Below, piece after piece: positions 51,205 to 63,447 of a DNA stretch of 64,000 bases (the first letter of the stretch is position 1; the number at the start of each line of letters is the position of its first letter). The translations under genes and the position numbers were made by a program. This DNA comes from Certhia americana (taxonomy: Eukaryota > Chordata > Aves > Passeriformes > Certhiidae). Where the stretch lies: positions 61,954,509 through 62,018,508 of the forward strand of contig CM031860.1 in the NCBI GenBank assembly GCA_018697195.1, given 5' to 3'. The notes beneath the pieces were generated by a model. It made no database searches. It saw only the letters and a program-made list of their open reading frames with translations, and had not been told where the DNA came from.

Positions 51205-51391
51205 TGTTCTGGTTTAACCCAGGCAGATAAGGCCCTCACACCTCTGCCTCCAGTAGAAAGGGAGAGGGAATTGGAAGGATAAAAGTGAGAAAACACAGGG
51301 ACTGAGAGAAACACAGTTTAAGTAAAAGAAGCAAATATACAAGCAAATAAAACATGCTGAGTACAAGGCCATATGATCTGGGATATCCCTT
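51205..51391 (-). mobile_element. LTR, family B, 3' part (split by nested LTR)
   Basis: 'tgttctggtttaacccaggc' at 51205 is the complement of the family B end. 'ggataaaagtgagaaaac' and, near the break, 'gatctgggatatcccttt' also follow the complement of this LTR. The sequence then jumps to unrelated DNA and resumes at 51760. Confidence 0.7.
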
Positions 51392-51753
51392 TGTTGCTGT
51401 TATTTATGAACAGAAATAACACTCTGAATAAGTTCATCAAAAGGCTGAAAAGAGGAATTCTTTATTAATAAAATGGAGCACCTTATATAAGGTACTTCGT
51501 TAAGTCAAAAATAATTGGTGAATGGGAACATCACCTTCCCTATTACCATTGGCTAAGTAAGAGAAACAACATATTTTATGTTATGAAAAACAAGGATGGA
51601 AAACACCACCTGTTATTTTGAGAACGAATATTGTTTGGAGAGTATGTTTATAAAATTTCTCTCAGGAAAGTGAGAAGCTTTCCCTTGGAAAGAGAAGACC
51701 CTGACAGTCCTTCAGCTACGAAGTTTCAGAGACACAGAACTGTAAGCCCCACA
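51392..51753 (-). mobile_element. Nested solo LTR, family C (362 bp)
   Basis: The insert is bounded by an exact 6-bp duplication tccctt (51386-51391 and 51754-51759). On the minus strand it starts TGTGGGGCTTACAG and ends AACAGCAACA, so it has TG...CA termini. Also on that strand a TATA-like 'ccttatataagg' is followed shortly by 'ttattaataaagaattc' with AATAAA, the U3-R order of an LTR. A 6-bp duplication with TG...CA ends is typical of class II (alpha/beta-retrovirus-like) insertions. No internal genes are present. Confidence 0.85.
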
Positions 51754-51759
51754 TCCCTT

Positions 51760-51990
51760 GGGCAAGCTGGGGTCAGTTGTCCTGGCTGTGTCCCCTCCTG
51801 GATCCTTTTGCACCCCCAACTCCTCACTGGTGGGGTGGGGTAAGGAGCAGAAAAGGCCTTGGCTCTGTGTGAGCACTGCCCAGCAATAGGGGAAAGGTCC
51901 CTGAATGATCCACATTGTTTTGGTCACAAATCCAAACCACAGCATGAGGCTGCCACAAAGACAATTAACTTGATCCCAGCTAAAAGCTGT
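51760..51990 (-). mobile_element. LTR, family B, 5' part (after nested LTR)
   Basis: 'gcaagctggggtcagttgtc', 'ctggctgtgtcccctcc', 'gcactgcccagcaatag', 'atccaaaccacagcatgag' and 'attaacttgatcccagct' follow the complement of the bird family B LTR in order. This confirms that the sequence before 51392 and after 51753 was one element. The right edge is approximate. Confidence 0.8.
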
Positions 51991-52600
51991 ATTCCTGTGG
52001 GCTTCACATCTGTGGGCTTCAGAGGTGGGGGCTTTGTCTTTAGGGCACAGAGCCAGCTGGTTCTCTCCTTCCCAAACAGCATGACATTCCCTGATATGGA
52101 GTATGGAGATGATACTTCCCATGTTCTCTGTGAAAAATATTATATAGAAATGGCACACAGCCTATGCAATCCAGCCACCCTCTTCTGAAACAGGAATTTC
52201 TTCTCTTGTCTTCTTTTCCAAATAAGGGGGGAAATCTCCTTCAGTTTGGAGCTAATGATGAGGCATTTGGAACATTTTCAGCAGCACATCCCTCTCATAC
52301 AGAGCTTGAAGTTTAAGTGTGACTTTGGAGAAAAATGTTTAAGATAAAAAAAGATGCTTTAGAGCACATTTATTTAAATAGCAGTTTGGTTAGGCACAAT
52401 ACAGTAAGGTTGTAATCATAGTTAAAATATTCATCCATTTCAATATATTTATCAAAGAATTGACTTCCAGGGAGTTGATTACAAAATTAATTAAGAAATC
52501 CCAAAGAAACAAATGATGTCTCCAGAAACTAGGAAGAAAAAAGGTCAATACTTTAAAAAAATAATGTCTAAGCTACTTAGAATTAATTTTAAAAGTATTA
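51991..52600. other. Unique AT-rich DNA
   Basis: No gene or transposon signature recognised between the family B LTR and the next CR1. Confidence 0.5.
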
Positions 52601-52854
52601 CAGAATCAAAGAATATTTGGGTTTAAGGGGACCTTAAAGACCATTTAGTTCCACCCCCCTGCCATGAGCAGGGACACCTTCCACTATCCCAGGTTCCTCC
52701 AAGGCTGTCCAACCTGGCCTTGAATACTTTAAGGAATGAGGCATTCACAACTTTTCTGGGCAACCAGTTCCAGGGTCTCACCACCATCAGAGGGAATGTC
52801 TTCTTCCTAAATGTGATCTAAATCTACCTTTTTTCAGCTTAAAGCCATTCCCCT
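52601..52854 (-). mobile_element. CR1 LINE 3'-end fragment
   Basis: 'cagaatcaaagaatatttgg', 'aaggggaccttaaagaccat', 'ccctgccatgagcagggac', 'ctgtccaacctggccttgaa', 'ctgggcaaccagttcc' and 'cagcttaaagccattcccc' form one of the longer CR1 copies in the window, about 250 bp. Confidence 0.95.
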
Positions 52855-52860
52855 AAAAGT

Positions 52861-52884
52861 TATATATATATATATATATATATA
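52861..52884. repeat. TA dinucleotide repeat
   Basis: Twelve TA units directly abut the truncated side of the CR1 copy. Confidence 0.95.
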
Positions 52885-54727
52885 CACAAAGAAACAGCTT
52901 TAACTCCTGCTGTATTTTTTAGACTTTAAGAAATCTCAGAACATGCTCATAGAGAAGAAAGATGTTCCAGGGTTTCCTGCAATAAAGACTGGCACCTCTA
53001 TTAATGAATTTCTTAAACTAATGAGGCCACCAACAGCATCTGTAAAAGATTTATGCCAGTAGAAGATGAAAGCAGGAAATATATATTTCTTCTCCTCAGC
53101 CTCTGAAGAAAAGTTCCATCTCCAAAGTTCAGTATTATTCTCCTAATTTCTTAGTCTGTTCACCCCTCAGCTCTTTTAAGGAAGAAGCACTGACCAGGAT
53201 ACAATGAACAAAGGATCCTCAAAGTGGCACCAAAAAGAAACAGCCAAGGACCAGACTGCCAGTTTCCCAATTTTTGCCATTACTAACACTTCAGTATCAA
53301 AGAGAAGACAGGCAAAGCTATGAGGATTACCCCCTTAGAAGAGCTTCCCGAATTATTTCAGTTTTGTCTGATTTTAATGGGAACCTGAAAAAAATATTTA
53401 TAGGCTTAAACAGGAACAGCTTCTCTCATTAAATATCAAAGTGATTTTGGATATATATTTCCACAGAAAAAAATATATTAAACTTGGTTAAATGAGAAGT
53501 ATTTATTTTCTGACTGTTCAATATATTGTGTATCTCAAGAGTCTTTTTTTGCAAGATGTCTGTGCAGCAAGTGAATTCATCTGCTTTCTTTGATTTATAT
53601 TTATTTAAGTATATACTTTTTACCATGTGCATTTTTTTTAAATTATTTTTTACTGTTTAGGTTATTTTGGATTAAACCAAACCAAATAAACAAAACCCAA
53701 GCTAAACATAACCAGGACATATCTAGCCATGACCCACGTGGCCATTTCCAAAAATGTATGGAGTATGAATTATTTGTGATGGCCCAAAACTGAATTTGTC
53801 AAATTCACATTGAATTTGACACCTTCAGCTTTAATTAGAAATCAGTATTAATTCCAATAGAGAATTGAATATGAAGACTGTGTGTGTTTGAGAGAAGGAC
53901 GTAATTCCATGGCAACTTATGAAAACCATTTTCATATTTAGTTTAATTTTTCCTTTCTCATTTTCTCTTCTTAATAAGACAAGGATTTAGTAGTATTGGG
54001 ATTGTTCTGCTTCCCCTTCATTATCCTGCTCTTTAACATAGGGTGGAGAATTCATGTTGAAAGAACAGTCTCTGAGGCAATTTCAATCTGATCCTTGTAT
54101 GTTTTCCAATCCCATTGTTGCCTCATGAACAGGCCCTGTTTTATCAAATTTTCAAGGTAACATCCAGGGTTTCTTTAATTTGACCTTTAAAGTGTTATTG
54201 TGTCCTTCAGCTCCATCATTTATTACACCAAGACTGATTCAGTCAACCAAGCCACCACAAAGCGACATTGTTTTCACAGCTCAAAGCACCCAGCAATGCA
54301 AATTAATCACAAAAGTAAAAAAAAAAAAAAAAAAAATTCTATTCTCTTAAAATCACATTGAACTGCATGCCAAGAATAGTGCTCTTGACTTGGGATTTTG
54401 CCTCTAAAAAATATTATTCAAAAGCCCTTGTTTCTGCTTTTGAAGAAAGTGGAATATAAAATTTAAAAAACGCTCTGGCAGGATTTGTTACTGATTGTGT
54501 GAATAGTGCTGACCCTGGGTGGGTATTGTGCCAAGCAGACTTGGATGTGGAGATGAAGCCAGTTGCTCTGGAAAGGTCTGACAGTTATCACACATTGGCC
54601 TTACCAATTACTAATGGAAATTTTCTTCCAAGCTCAGTGCCTTCTTAACGGAAAGGACACACAGAGGACATTATTATTTTTATTATTATATTTCGTGACT
54701 CCACCACTTCCAAGTCACTCCATTGCA
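52885..54727. other. Unique AT-rich DNA with one short hairpin
   Basis: Open frames stay below about 70 codons up to 54.5 kb. A run of about 21 A lies at 54317-54337. Confidence 0.5.
53797..53821. repeat. Perfect 11-bp stem hairpin
   Basis: 'tgtcaaattca', spacer 'cat', then the exact complement 'tgaatttgaca'. Confidence 0.8.
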
Positions 54728-55010
54728 TTACTCCCATTTTTAGTGCGTAGAAGTGAAAAATTAGTGGAAATATTTTGTTATTTCTGTAACTGGAGATACC
54801 AGAAATGCATCTTGCAAGGAAAACTTCTGACTTTTTTTCAGTTGAAAAAAAAATTAATGTGTAAAAAATAGACTATTTTTTTATTTGGCATGCAAAATGC
54901 AAACCTTTTAACAAAGGGTCAATCTTTAAAAAAAAATATATAATTTTTTGCAATGAGCAAGTGATGAACAAACATGACTATGAACAGTTGGTTTGGAAGG
55001 AACCATAAAG
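54728..55010 (+). repeat. Large inverted repeat, left arm
   Basis: The complement of this 283-bp arm aligns with 55824-56102, at roughly 85% identity by eye with a few small indels. Shared blocks include 'gttcatagtcatgtttgtt', 'atcacttgctcattgcaaaa', 'agtcagaagttttccttg' and 'agatgcatttctggtatctc'. The inner edge (54984-55010) is a piece of CR1 3' end in minus orientation. Confidence 0.9.
54984..55010 (-). mobile_element. CR1 3'-end remnant inside left arm
   Basis: 'ttggtttggaaggaaccata' corresponds to CR1 'ttggtttggaagggacctta'. It stops abruptly where the arm stops. Confidence 0.6.
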
Positions 55011-55770
55011 TACAAGTATCAAGCCACATAACCTTAAATTATAACTGGCTGAAATTCTTCAGTATCTTTGATTGTGAAAGATCCTGACTGATGAAGCTTT
55101 CTTACAAAGTTTGTACACGATAAACAACACCCATCTCCTTTTTCTGAAAACAGCAAGACAAACTTGTGACCCACCTAAAAAAAAAAAAAAAAAAAACCAC
55201 TACCAAAGATTCTCCTAATTTCTCATTCTTTTGGTATAAAATAATAATTTTTAATCCATAAAATAAATTTTATTTTATACACTTGCATTTAGCTGAAGAT
55301 TGTGTAACAAAATCTTCAGGGGATCTATTCTATCACTAGAAGGAAAATGGAGAGAAGAAAAAGAGTCCATAGCCTATGAATAAATCTAATATTTCCTGCA
55401 CTTTTAAATGGCTGGCACCTTTTCATGCAGTAATAGTGTAGCAGTGGAAAGAATTGTTTAATAGTTCAATCTGTTCTCTTCAAAAATATTAACTGTTGCA
55501 TCTTTTAGAATGAGACAGGTGTTTGGTTTTTTTTTTCCTTGAAATGGCAGAGACAGCAATTATTTCTGTAAAACTTCCTAAAAAATGTGTATTTTATGCA
55601 CACCCATTTTTTCAGCTGCTTGAGATGGACTGTCAGATGTAAGAAAGTCTGAAAGCCTAATGGATGATTAAATGATTTTACTGTTTCTAAGAACAAAGAT
55701 CTCGATTCCTGTTGCTAAGCAAATCAGAGAGAAGATCAAGGTGGCTGCTCCTGGAGCAATAAGAACAGAG
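55011..55770. other. Spacer between inverted-repeat arms
   Basis: AT-rich sequence with an A run at about 55178-55196 and no transposon or gene. The spacer continues to 55823, its last part being CR1. Confidence 0.6.
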
Positions 55771-55850
55771 AAGGCCAGGTTGGACAGGGCACGGGACAGC
55801 CTGGTCTAGTGGAATGAGATGCACTTTATGGTCCCTTTCAACCCAGCTGT
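55771..55850 (+). mobile_element. CR1 LINE fragment entering right arm
   Basis: 'aggccaggttggacaggg', 'cagcctggtctagtggaat' and 'ctttatggtccctttcaacc' are CR1 in sense orientation. It begins in the spacer and runs into the inner edge of the right arm. Confidence 0.85.
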
Positions 55851-56102
55851 TCATAGTCATGTTTGTTTATCACTTGCTCATTGCAAAAAATGTTGGGGTT
55901 TTTTCAAAAATTGGCCCTTTGTTAAGAGGCTTGCATTTTGCAAGCAGAAAAAAAACCTGGTATAATTTTTACACATTAATTTCTTTTGCAACTGAAAAAA
56001 AGTCAGAAGTTTTCCTTGAAAGATGCATTTCTGGTATCTCCAATTACAGAAATAACAAAGTATTTCCAGTAATTTTTCACGTCTACTTAAAATGGGAGTA
56101 AT
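55824..56102 (-). repeat. Large inverted repeat, right arm
   Basis: Partner of 54728-55010 in opposite orientation. It begins in CR1 sequence ('ctttatggtccctttcaacc') and ends 'aatgggagtaat', matching the outer edge 'attactcccatt' of the left arm. Confidence 0.9.
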
Positions 56103-56342
56103 CCACTTGCTGCTTAATTACTTTCAAGAAAGCAATGAATTCACATAAGGACATTTTGGGAAACTGGAAAAAAAATGTGTAAAAATATAGGAACATTCAT
56201 AGCTAATATTTTTATTTTTTTTAATATAACTAATAATTAGAAAAACCTAATAAATCCCAAACTTTTAGAAAGAATACTATCTACAAATTTTTTAAAAGTG
56301 GAAAAAACTGAAGGTGCAAAAGCAACATAAATAATTACTATT

Positions 56343-56433
56343 ACTGGTTCTTAATAGTACTTAATAACTGGTTCTTAATAGTACTTAATAACTGGTTCTT
56401 AATAGTAAATAATTACTATCACTGGTTCTTGAA
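56343..56433 (+). repeat. 24-bp minisatellite, about 3.5 units
   Basis: The unit 'actggttcttaatagtactt' plus 'aata' is exact in units 1 and 2 and changed at its end in unit 3, and is followed by a partial 'actggttcttgaag'. It lies 240 bp beyond the inverted repeat. Confidence 0.9.
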
Positions 56434-56711
56434 GTTGATATAAAGAAACATTTCATTCCTTGTATTTGCTAAAATAGAATTCATGAAGTTTGTATAATGC
56501 AGATGAGTGTAAAAAGAGATCATATCACAGCAGGAAAATGGAAGAGACTGCGGAGGGACTTAAGTACACTCATTCTCTAGTAGGTGACTTTAGAGATTCT
56601 GTAAAGTATGTCACTGTTTATAAATTAGACTATAATAATATGAGTCACCACTTCCAAAATAATTACAGTGTCTTTGCAGGAAATTATTAACTCATTGAGC
56701 AGTCTGACTTA

Positions 56712-57094
56712 GAATCACAGGATGACGGAATGGGTTAGGTTAAAGGGGACCTTAAAGTTCATCCAATTCCAAGCCCATGCCGTGGGCAGGAACACTTTAC
56801 ACTGGAACAGATTGCTCTGAGTCCTGTCCAACCTGGCCTTGGACACTTCCAGGAATACAACCTCTCTGGGCACCCTGTGCCAGGACCTCACCACCCTCAC
56901 AGAGAAGAATTTCTTCCCAATAGCCCATTTAACCCCACCCTCTGTCACTTTGAAGCCATTCCCACTTCTCCTGGCACTCCAAACCCTTGTCCAAGGTCCC
57001 TCTCCAGCTTTCTTGTCACCACTTCAGGTATTGAAAGGTGCTCAAGCATCTCCCTGAAGCCTTTTCTTCTCCAGGCTGAACAGCCACAACTTGA
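56712..57094 (-). mobile_element. CR1 LINE 3'-end fragment, longest in the window
   Basis: It runs from the terminal repeat complement 'gaatcacaggatgacggaat' through 'ggggaccttaaagttcatcc', 'cctggccttggacacttcc', 'ctcaccaccctcacagagaa' and 'tctccagctttcttgtcacc' to 'ttctccaggctgaacagcc', about 380 bp of CR1. The inner part encodes a non-functional remnant only. Confidence 0.95.
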
Positions 57095-58062
57095 ATACAG
57101 CATGGTAGAGTGAGAGTCTGACTGAGATTTAATACTTGCAGAATTTACTGTATTTCAAATGCAAAAATAGAAAAAATATATTTATGCTATAAAAAACCCC
57201 AACCGTATTGTAGAATGAAGCTACACATTGATAGTTCTCAGGCTGAAACACAAAATAAAATTAAGTCTTGCTGTGCCTTCGAAAAGTTTCATGAAATTCC
57301 TAGGAAAAAGTGAAATGAAACATATTACAGTGGATGAAAAATTATTAAAATTTTAATAATTTATTTTATTTATCCATCATTAAAAAATGTCTTAAAGGTT
57401 GTAATAATGCTTATACAGTAAGAAAATTGATACATCTCTGGAATGATGCTCAAAATGAGATTATTCATTTTTTCCTAAGGTTCCCCTGTTATCCAACCAA
57501 ATGACACAGAGAACTGCCAGTGATCTCGTATGTCAGGATGTTCACCCTTGAAAGGCTTACTCCAAAGGACATTCCTTATCTTCATCTCAGACTTCTCCAT
57601 GCTCCTGCAACGTGGGAAAAATAGTGAGAGACCTTCAGGGTGGATTAAAATAGAGAATTTTTTGTCCGTGAAATTACATTACATTAAATAAACCCCAATT
57701 ACTCTCTCTTCATTTAAAGTGCCATTTTTTGTTTACTTTTGTGCAAGACTACCTGCATTCATTATGTGACAGCTGCTAGGAAGAACTGTTTCTGTGGTTA
57801 TAACCAAAAACATGGTTAGGAGGGGTTTGCAGGCACTAAGAATATCTAAAAAAGGCCCAGTCTGCACTATTAATATGCTGAGGAATGAGAGGACCAGCAG
57901 TGGTGATTTCCATGGACTTCTGCATTCTGCCTCAGAAATCCCTGAAATTCAGTCTAGCCTTGCTTCCTTTTGAACTTGCTGTGCATCTTAAAAACTGACC
58001 TTGTCTCTCCTCTGAAATAAATCATATTGAAACATTCTAGAACACAACAGTGTGGTTTTTGC
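57095..58062. other. Unique AT-rich DNA
   Basis: A 20-bp perfect AT palindrome, 'attattaaaattttaataat', lies at 57341-57360. No gene recognised. Confidence 0.5.
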
Positions 58063-58190
58063 ATAGAATCATAGAATATCCTGAGTTGGAAGGGACCCAT
58101 AAGGATCATGCAAGTCAGACCCCTGGCTCTGCACAGGATCTCTCCCCCCAAGAATCCCACCCTGAGAGCAGGCACATGGCCCTGACAACT
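58063..58190 (-). mobile_element. CR1 LINE 3'-end fragment, different subfamily
   Basis: 'atagaatcatagaatatcct', 'gagttggaagggacccataa', 'ggatcatgcaagtcagaccc' and 'ctggctctgcacagga' followed by 'ccccaagaatccc' match a CR1 subtype distinct from the 'ccatgggcagggac' copies elsewhere in the window. Confidence 0.85.
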
Positions 58191-61100
58191 CCCTCTCCCA
58201 TCCCTGGATCAGGAAAATAGGTTTGCAAAAATCATTGTCTTCATGTGAAACCTGTAATTCCAGCCTTGCATTGCTCAGCTGCAGTGGATGGTTTGTAACA
58301 GTTAGAAAATATTAGAATAAAAAATGCATGCCTGGAGTTTTGGGCCAAATAGGTGTCTTTCTCTCAGATTTGTTGCTTATATAAGTTTGTGGAATTTATG
58401 CACACACTGAAATGCAGAGGGATATCACAGTCCCCTGTATGCAGGCAGATGATTTGATCCATCAGTCTTCAGCCTTTGATTAAAAGCTTTGGGAATTTGC
58501 AGGTGTTCAATTAGGCACCAGAGGGAGCCCATATTATGTCATAAACACAATAATGACAAGAGTGAAAAGAAAGGTGAGGGGAGAAAACGTTTAGGGTGAC
58601 AGAGTGAGAGACTTGCCCTTGTTCCCCTCTGCTCCCTGACAATCAGGCTCCAGAAGTTTGCTGTACAGGGCAGGGTGGGTTTTTTCAGCAACGTTACATT
58701 TAAAAAGTAAATTTTGAGGAGGATGAGCACAAGCTCTCCTTTTCTTAAGCTAACAATGATTTTTTTTTTTTTCCTTTTCTTTCATTTTAAATTTGCTGAT
58801 GTACTAAAGGATGCTAGCAAGGAATCCACTTTACTAATATATGTTAATAAAGGTCAGATGTTGGTACAGCAAAATTCCAGTTATCACAGACCCACTTTCA
58901 TGACACGAAATATGTCTGGGTAATCAAACACAATCAAAAGAAACATGAGATTAGACAGTTCATCTATTAATCTTTTATAAGAGGATGTTGGGATAATGCA
59001 TGATTTTATAAATGGTGTTTTCACTGAGATTTCTTCTCATGGCAGTACCCACTATGACCTGGGAAACAGCTTTCTCTGAATTGCAAGGAGGGTTTTGTTT
59101 ATTCCTGTACTAAGCAGATACTCTCTCATCCCCCTGCTGAGGTCTTAGCACTGTCCAGCTCTGTGGCCAACGATACATCTGCATTTAGGGCTGAATGACA
59201 TTGGCTGAGGGTCCCTGTTTAGATTTGGGTTCAACCTATCCTTGTTGACCCAGGGACTCATTTACTTTTAGCCTGGTTGAGTTTGGGGGGCAGCTTCAGA
59301 CTAGCTGCCATGTGACACCTAGCTTCAGTTTTCCCCCCTCACTTTATCAACAACAAAAAACATTTTACTAGAAGTGCTATTTTTTGTGAGTGTGCTAGAT
59401 TGCTAACAAATCACTGATTCTATTTGGATATCTTCCCGAGTTATTTACCAGGGAAATGGCCTCAAATGTATCACATTTAATTTAGTAGTATTTGCTGTTA
59501 GTAGTCTCTGTAGAGAATTTGCTGTTTTGCTAACAACTTGAAGGGGGGGAAAAAGAAGGGGAATTTAATACATTTCTAAATCTTATTTATAGGACTACAA
59601 TGGTAAAGTAACTGCTTTGGAATCAGCTGGAAGTTTTTATATTAATATCTTATCTGCCTCTTCTGGTATGGTAGACACTCCAGTCTTTAGGGGAACTCTG
59701 GCTATGTTATAGCCTACATGAATTTTCCCACATTCACACATTAATTCTCCTGCAGACATCTACAAATGATCAGAGTATAAAAGTCTTTGTTTTTTAGGAA
59801 TGATTCATTGCTGGTTGAGCTATCTTCCTGCCTAATAGAAGCTATTGCCCTCTCTGTGCCTTCACCCTCTAATTGCAAGGCAATTAAATTCCCCACTGTT
59901 TGCAGTATCTGTGTCCATAATGAGTCATCTTATCACATCACCTTTTTCTTTTTTTTTTTTTTTTCCCTTTTGTTTTGTTACGTGCTTAGCTAAATGTAGT
60001 TTCATATTTCTCTGCCCTTGTGGAGCTGGCGGTTTCTCCATTAATTGGTGTTTTTCTAACCTTTATCCATTAGTTGGTCAGGGCTTTCTTGCACCATTGC
60101 ATGGAAAACAAAAAAGAATTTCTGTTTCTTACCACAATGCCCTAATTTTTGAGATGTATCCAATGATACCATATGAAAAGGATAAAGTATGTCTCTGAAT
60201 GATAAGCACTGCTTTTAAGAAAAAAATATTCCATCTTCCACAAAGCTGGTACAGAATGCCCAGCATTTAATTTTAGATAGGATCTGAAGCATTTGAAGGA
60301 ACATTATTGCCTACTAGGAAGAAAATTATGTGAAATGGTGTGGGTGTGATATGTAACCCCAGCTAGAGGTGCTGTCACAGGGACTGCAAACTGGCTTTGT
60401 CCAAGGGAGTCTTAGGGCACAGCTTTGGAACTGCCCTGAAGTGAAACCACTGTGGCTCATGAACAGGCAGACTTTGGTTATGGCTCTGATGGTGTACTTG
60501 AAACTTGTTCAGGTTTTCCTGACAGACCTGGTGCCAGAGGTGTCAGAATGATGACCAGGGAACAACAATCAGGTTTCCTCCTGTGGTCTCTACTCCGTGT
60601 CTGTACATTAGAGGTGGGACACAGGGGTCTAATCAGGGCTTGCACTGCCCTTTCCCAAGTCAGGGACTTTCTGCAGAGTTCAGTGAAAAGAAAATCCCCC
60701 TTTCTCAGACTCAAGTATCTGGATTAAAATATAAAAGTGCCAAAGTAGGGGCATGGATAGAAAAGAGCTCCTTTTGTTCACACCAATCATTCATCAGGAA
60801 AACTCTGTAGTCTTCAGTGTCAGGATGCAGAGTTTTCCTGGGCAGTCTCCTGCCCTGGTTCCTCTGCAGTGAGATACTCAGGGCAGCATTATATGTGCTT
60901 TCTTAATATCTTTTGGCTTACTAGCATTTGTGACCTACCTGCATTCTCTGAAACTGTGCTGCACAAGCTCGTTGTTTCTGTTACAGGAGCCTCCACTTTT
61001 GACTCAGGTTTATGTAATTGTTTTGTTTATGGATTTATTTGAAAGCAAAACATTGTTGGCCACCAAATCTGTTCTTGAGTGTGATGTTTTTAATTATTTA

Positions 61101-63263
61101 TATAAATGCAAATACATCACAAGAACCAGCTCATCCCTGCAGGACTCTCAGTCCATTTTGAGAAGTGCTACTAGGGAGAGCAGTCAGATGAAGTGGCATG
61201 CCAATAGTGACATGGAAGTGTAGTGGTAGAGGATGAAATAAAAACTAGGTTTTATTTTCTTCATTGTTTCTTCATTGGGCCGTATCACCCTTTCTGGGTG
61301 ATCCTTGGCCTCTGAAATATTTGCTTTTCATATTTTTTTCTTAAATAACTGTAAGTTTTGCAAAATATAAAGGCATTGATTTCTCTGAAAATAGTTCAAA
61401 ACCATGTTCAAGCCTCTTTTTGATTCTTGTCCCAGGATACCACTTGACCAGCTGTCCCCTCCTCCCACCAAAGCTGGGGGGGGGCAGAGAGAAAATTGAA
61501 TATATTATTTCTTCTTAAATATTGTAATGAATAGAGTTTGCATATTAAAAACTCAGGCAGACCTTCCCTCCCCAGTCCCATCAGTTAATGCAGTTTATGT
61601 ATCTCCATTAGCATGCTTGCTCACTCAGCAACCTTCCACCATATTTCCCTCAGTATCAAATGCATTGCCAACCTTTGCCAGGATGCTACTGAATTAAGGT
61701 TATTAGCTGCCCTTGCTGTTTCTTCTAAACTTCTTTGGCTTTGGAGGCTCCTAATCAAGTGCTTAAAAGTTATTTCATTGCAGCCTTCTGTGATGGTGTT
61801 TGCTTCTTTAAATGCACTTTTCCTTTCCTGAGCAGTCAGCACATCTCCCTCTCATGGCAATATATACTCCTCAGAGTGCCAGTGGCCAAACTTTGCAGCA
61901 CTTCTGAGGGTTCCACAAGGCAATAAATTGAATATTGCAGAGTGTGTGAACTCCTGCAACTCCTAGCTGTATATATTATAATGAAGTGGGAGATGTGCTG
62001 ATTATCACATAACACAGATGCATTAGGTACAGAATAGGCACCAAGAGGAAAGAACGTGCTTTGGTTTTATCACTCACTATTATGAGAAGGAAAGGACCCA
62101 AGTATGCATAATTATAAACTGCAAATGTCATGCCTCCTCCCCCTTCCTCCATCATCCAGAAAAATCAGCACATTAAGAAGGTAGCAATGCCCTAGACCTT
62201 GCCTATTAGCCTCACAAAATCAGGGAACAAAAAGTTCACAACTACTGTCTGCAGTAAAAGAACTTCTATATCTCAGGAGTTAAGTTCTGAGTTTAGCTCT
62301 CATGGCACTTAAGAAAAGAAGAAATATGATTAGTCTAGTGAAGGATGAATATCCACTAGTGATCAAAAGCAACTGCTTCAAAAGAAAATGCAGAATATGC
62401 AAAACAAAAACAAAGTTTAAGGGACTGAATCAAGCAAAGCATCTTTATTGACATTTGACAAGAAATCTTCAGATTTCAATTAAGCCATATCTAAGTAGCC
62501 CCCAAAGCTATAAACTTTATGGCTCAGCCATTGCATTTCTGTTTCCTTCCTTTAGCACCACTTTTTTTACATATGTATATTCATGAAGTAGTGACTTCCA
62601 GAGGGGATGGCATTTTAGAGCTATCACTGACTAAATCTGAAAAAAATCCCCCAAACAATGTACTATGAACTCACTCTGCACCTCTGAATGAAATCTTTCA
62701 CAAACAGAATGCTTATGTGGTGTGTCCTTTTCTTATTCTACTGCTCAAATTATTTCATTTTGTTCATGGAAACCGGTAGAAATCCATGTCAGCACAACTG
62801 TGTTGAGGATACTCTCCTAGTAAAGAGGTGGTTCACTTGCTATTCATTTTTAGCTATTCACACTGCTATGCTTTATTTTCTCCTTCATTTTCTTAATATT
62901 TTGTTTCCTATCTTTGTCTTCTATCGCATTTAAATAACCTTTTATATTTATCTTAATATTCTTCCTCAGTACTGCCTCATTATTCCCATTGGTACTGTCA
63001 ATGCCCTCTTTACAGTCCCTCTGTTTCCTCACATAAATTCTAACAATACTGCAGATCTTCCCTTTCCTATAATTTTTTAAAGCTCTGTTTTGCTTTCATT
63101 TAACTTAAAAGACATATAAGTCATCCCTACTGAAGTTTAATATATTAGATTTTATATAATGGCACATTCTCCTTTCAAGCTCACTCTATCACCACTAGCA
63201 TTTAGCTAATTTTGTCAACCTCATCTCTCTCTAATAAGAACGGTCTGTTTATATTTGTTATCA
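58191..63263. other. Unique AT-rich DNA, no gene recognised
   Basis: Over 5 kb without recognised transposons. Open frames reach 117 codons (59845-60198), overlapping another frame across a T-rich run at 59947-59964. A cluster of short overlapping frames at 60.37-60.81 kb lies in a slightly less AT-rich patch without motifs. A G8 run lies near 61478. Confidence 0.5.
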
Positions 63264-63447
63264 GGAATTCTTACCTGTGAGGGTGGGGAGGCCCTGGCAC
63301 AGGGTGCCCAGAGAAGCTGTGGCTGCCCCTGGATCCCTGGAAGTGTCCAAGGACCTGGACTAGTAGAAGCTGTCCCTTCCCATGGCAGGGGTTGGAACAA
63401 AATCATCTTGAAGGTCCTTTCCAGCTCAAACCATTCTGTGGTTCTTA
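63264..63447 (+). mobile_element. CR1 LINE 3'-end fragment
   Basis: 'ttcttacctgtgagggtggg', 'gaggccctggcacagggtgc', 'ccagagaagctgtggctgcc', 'ccatggcaggggttggaac' and the end 'aaaccattctgtggttctt'. Sense orientation, about 185 bp. Confidence 0.95.

Noticed and set aside
56839..57113. Two overlapping open frames of 72 and 78 codons
   Set aside because: They lie on the antisense strand of a CR1 fragment.
57341..57360. 20-bp perfect AT palindrome
   Set aside because: It is built only of A and T in AT-rich DNA, so it has little significance.
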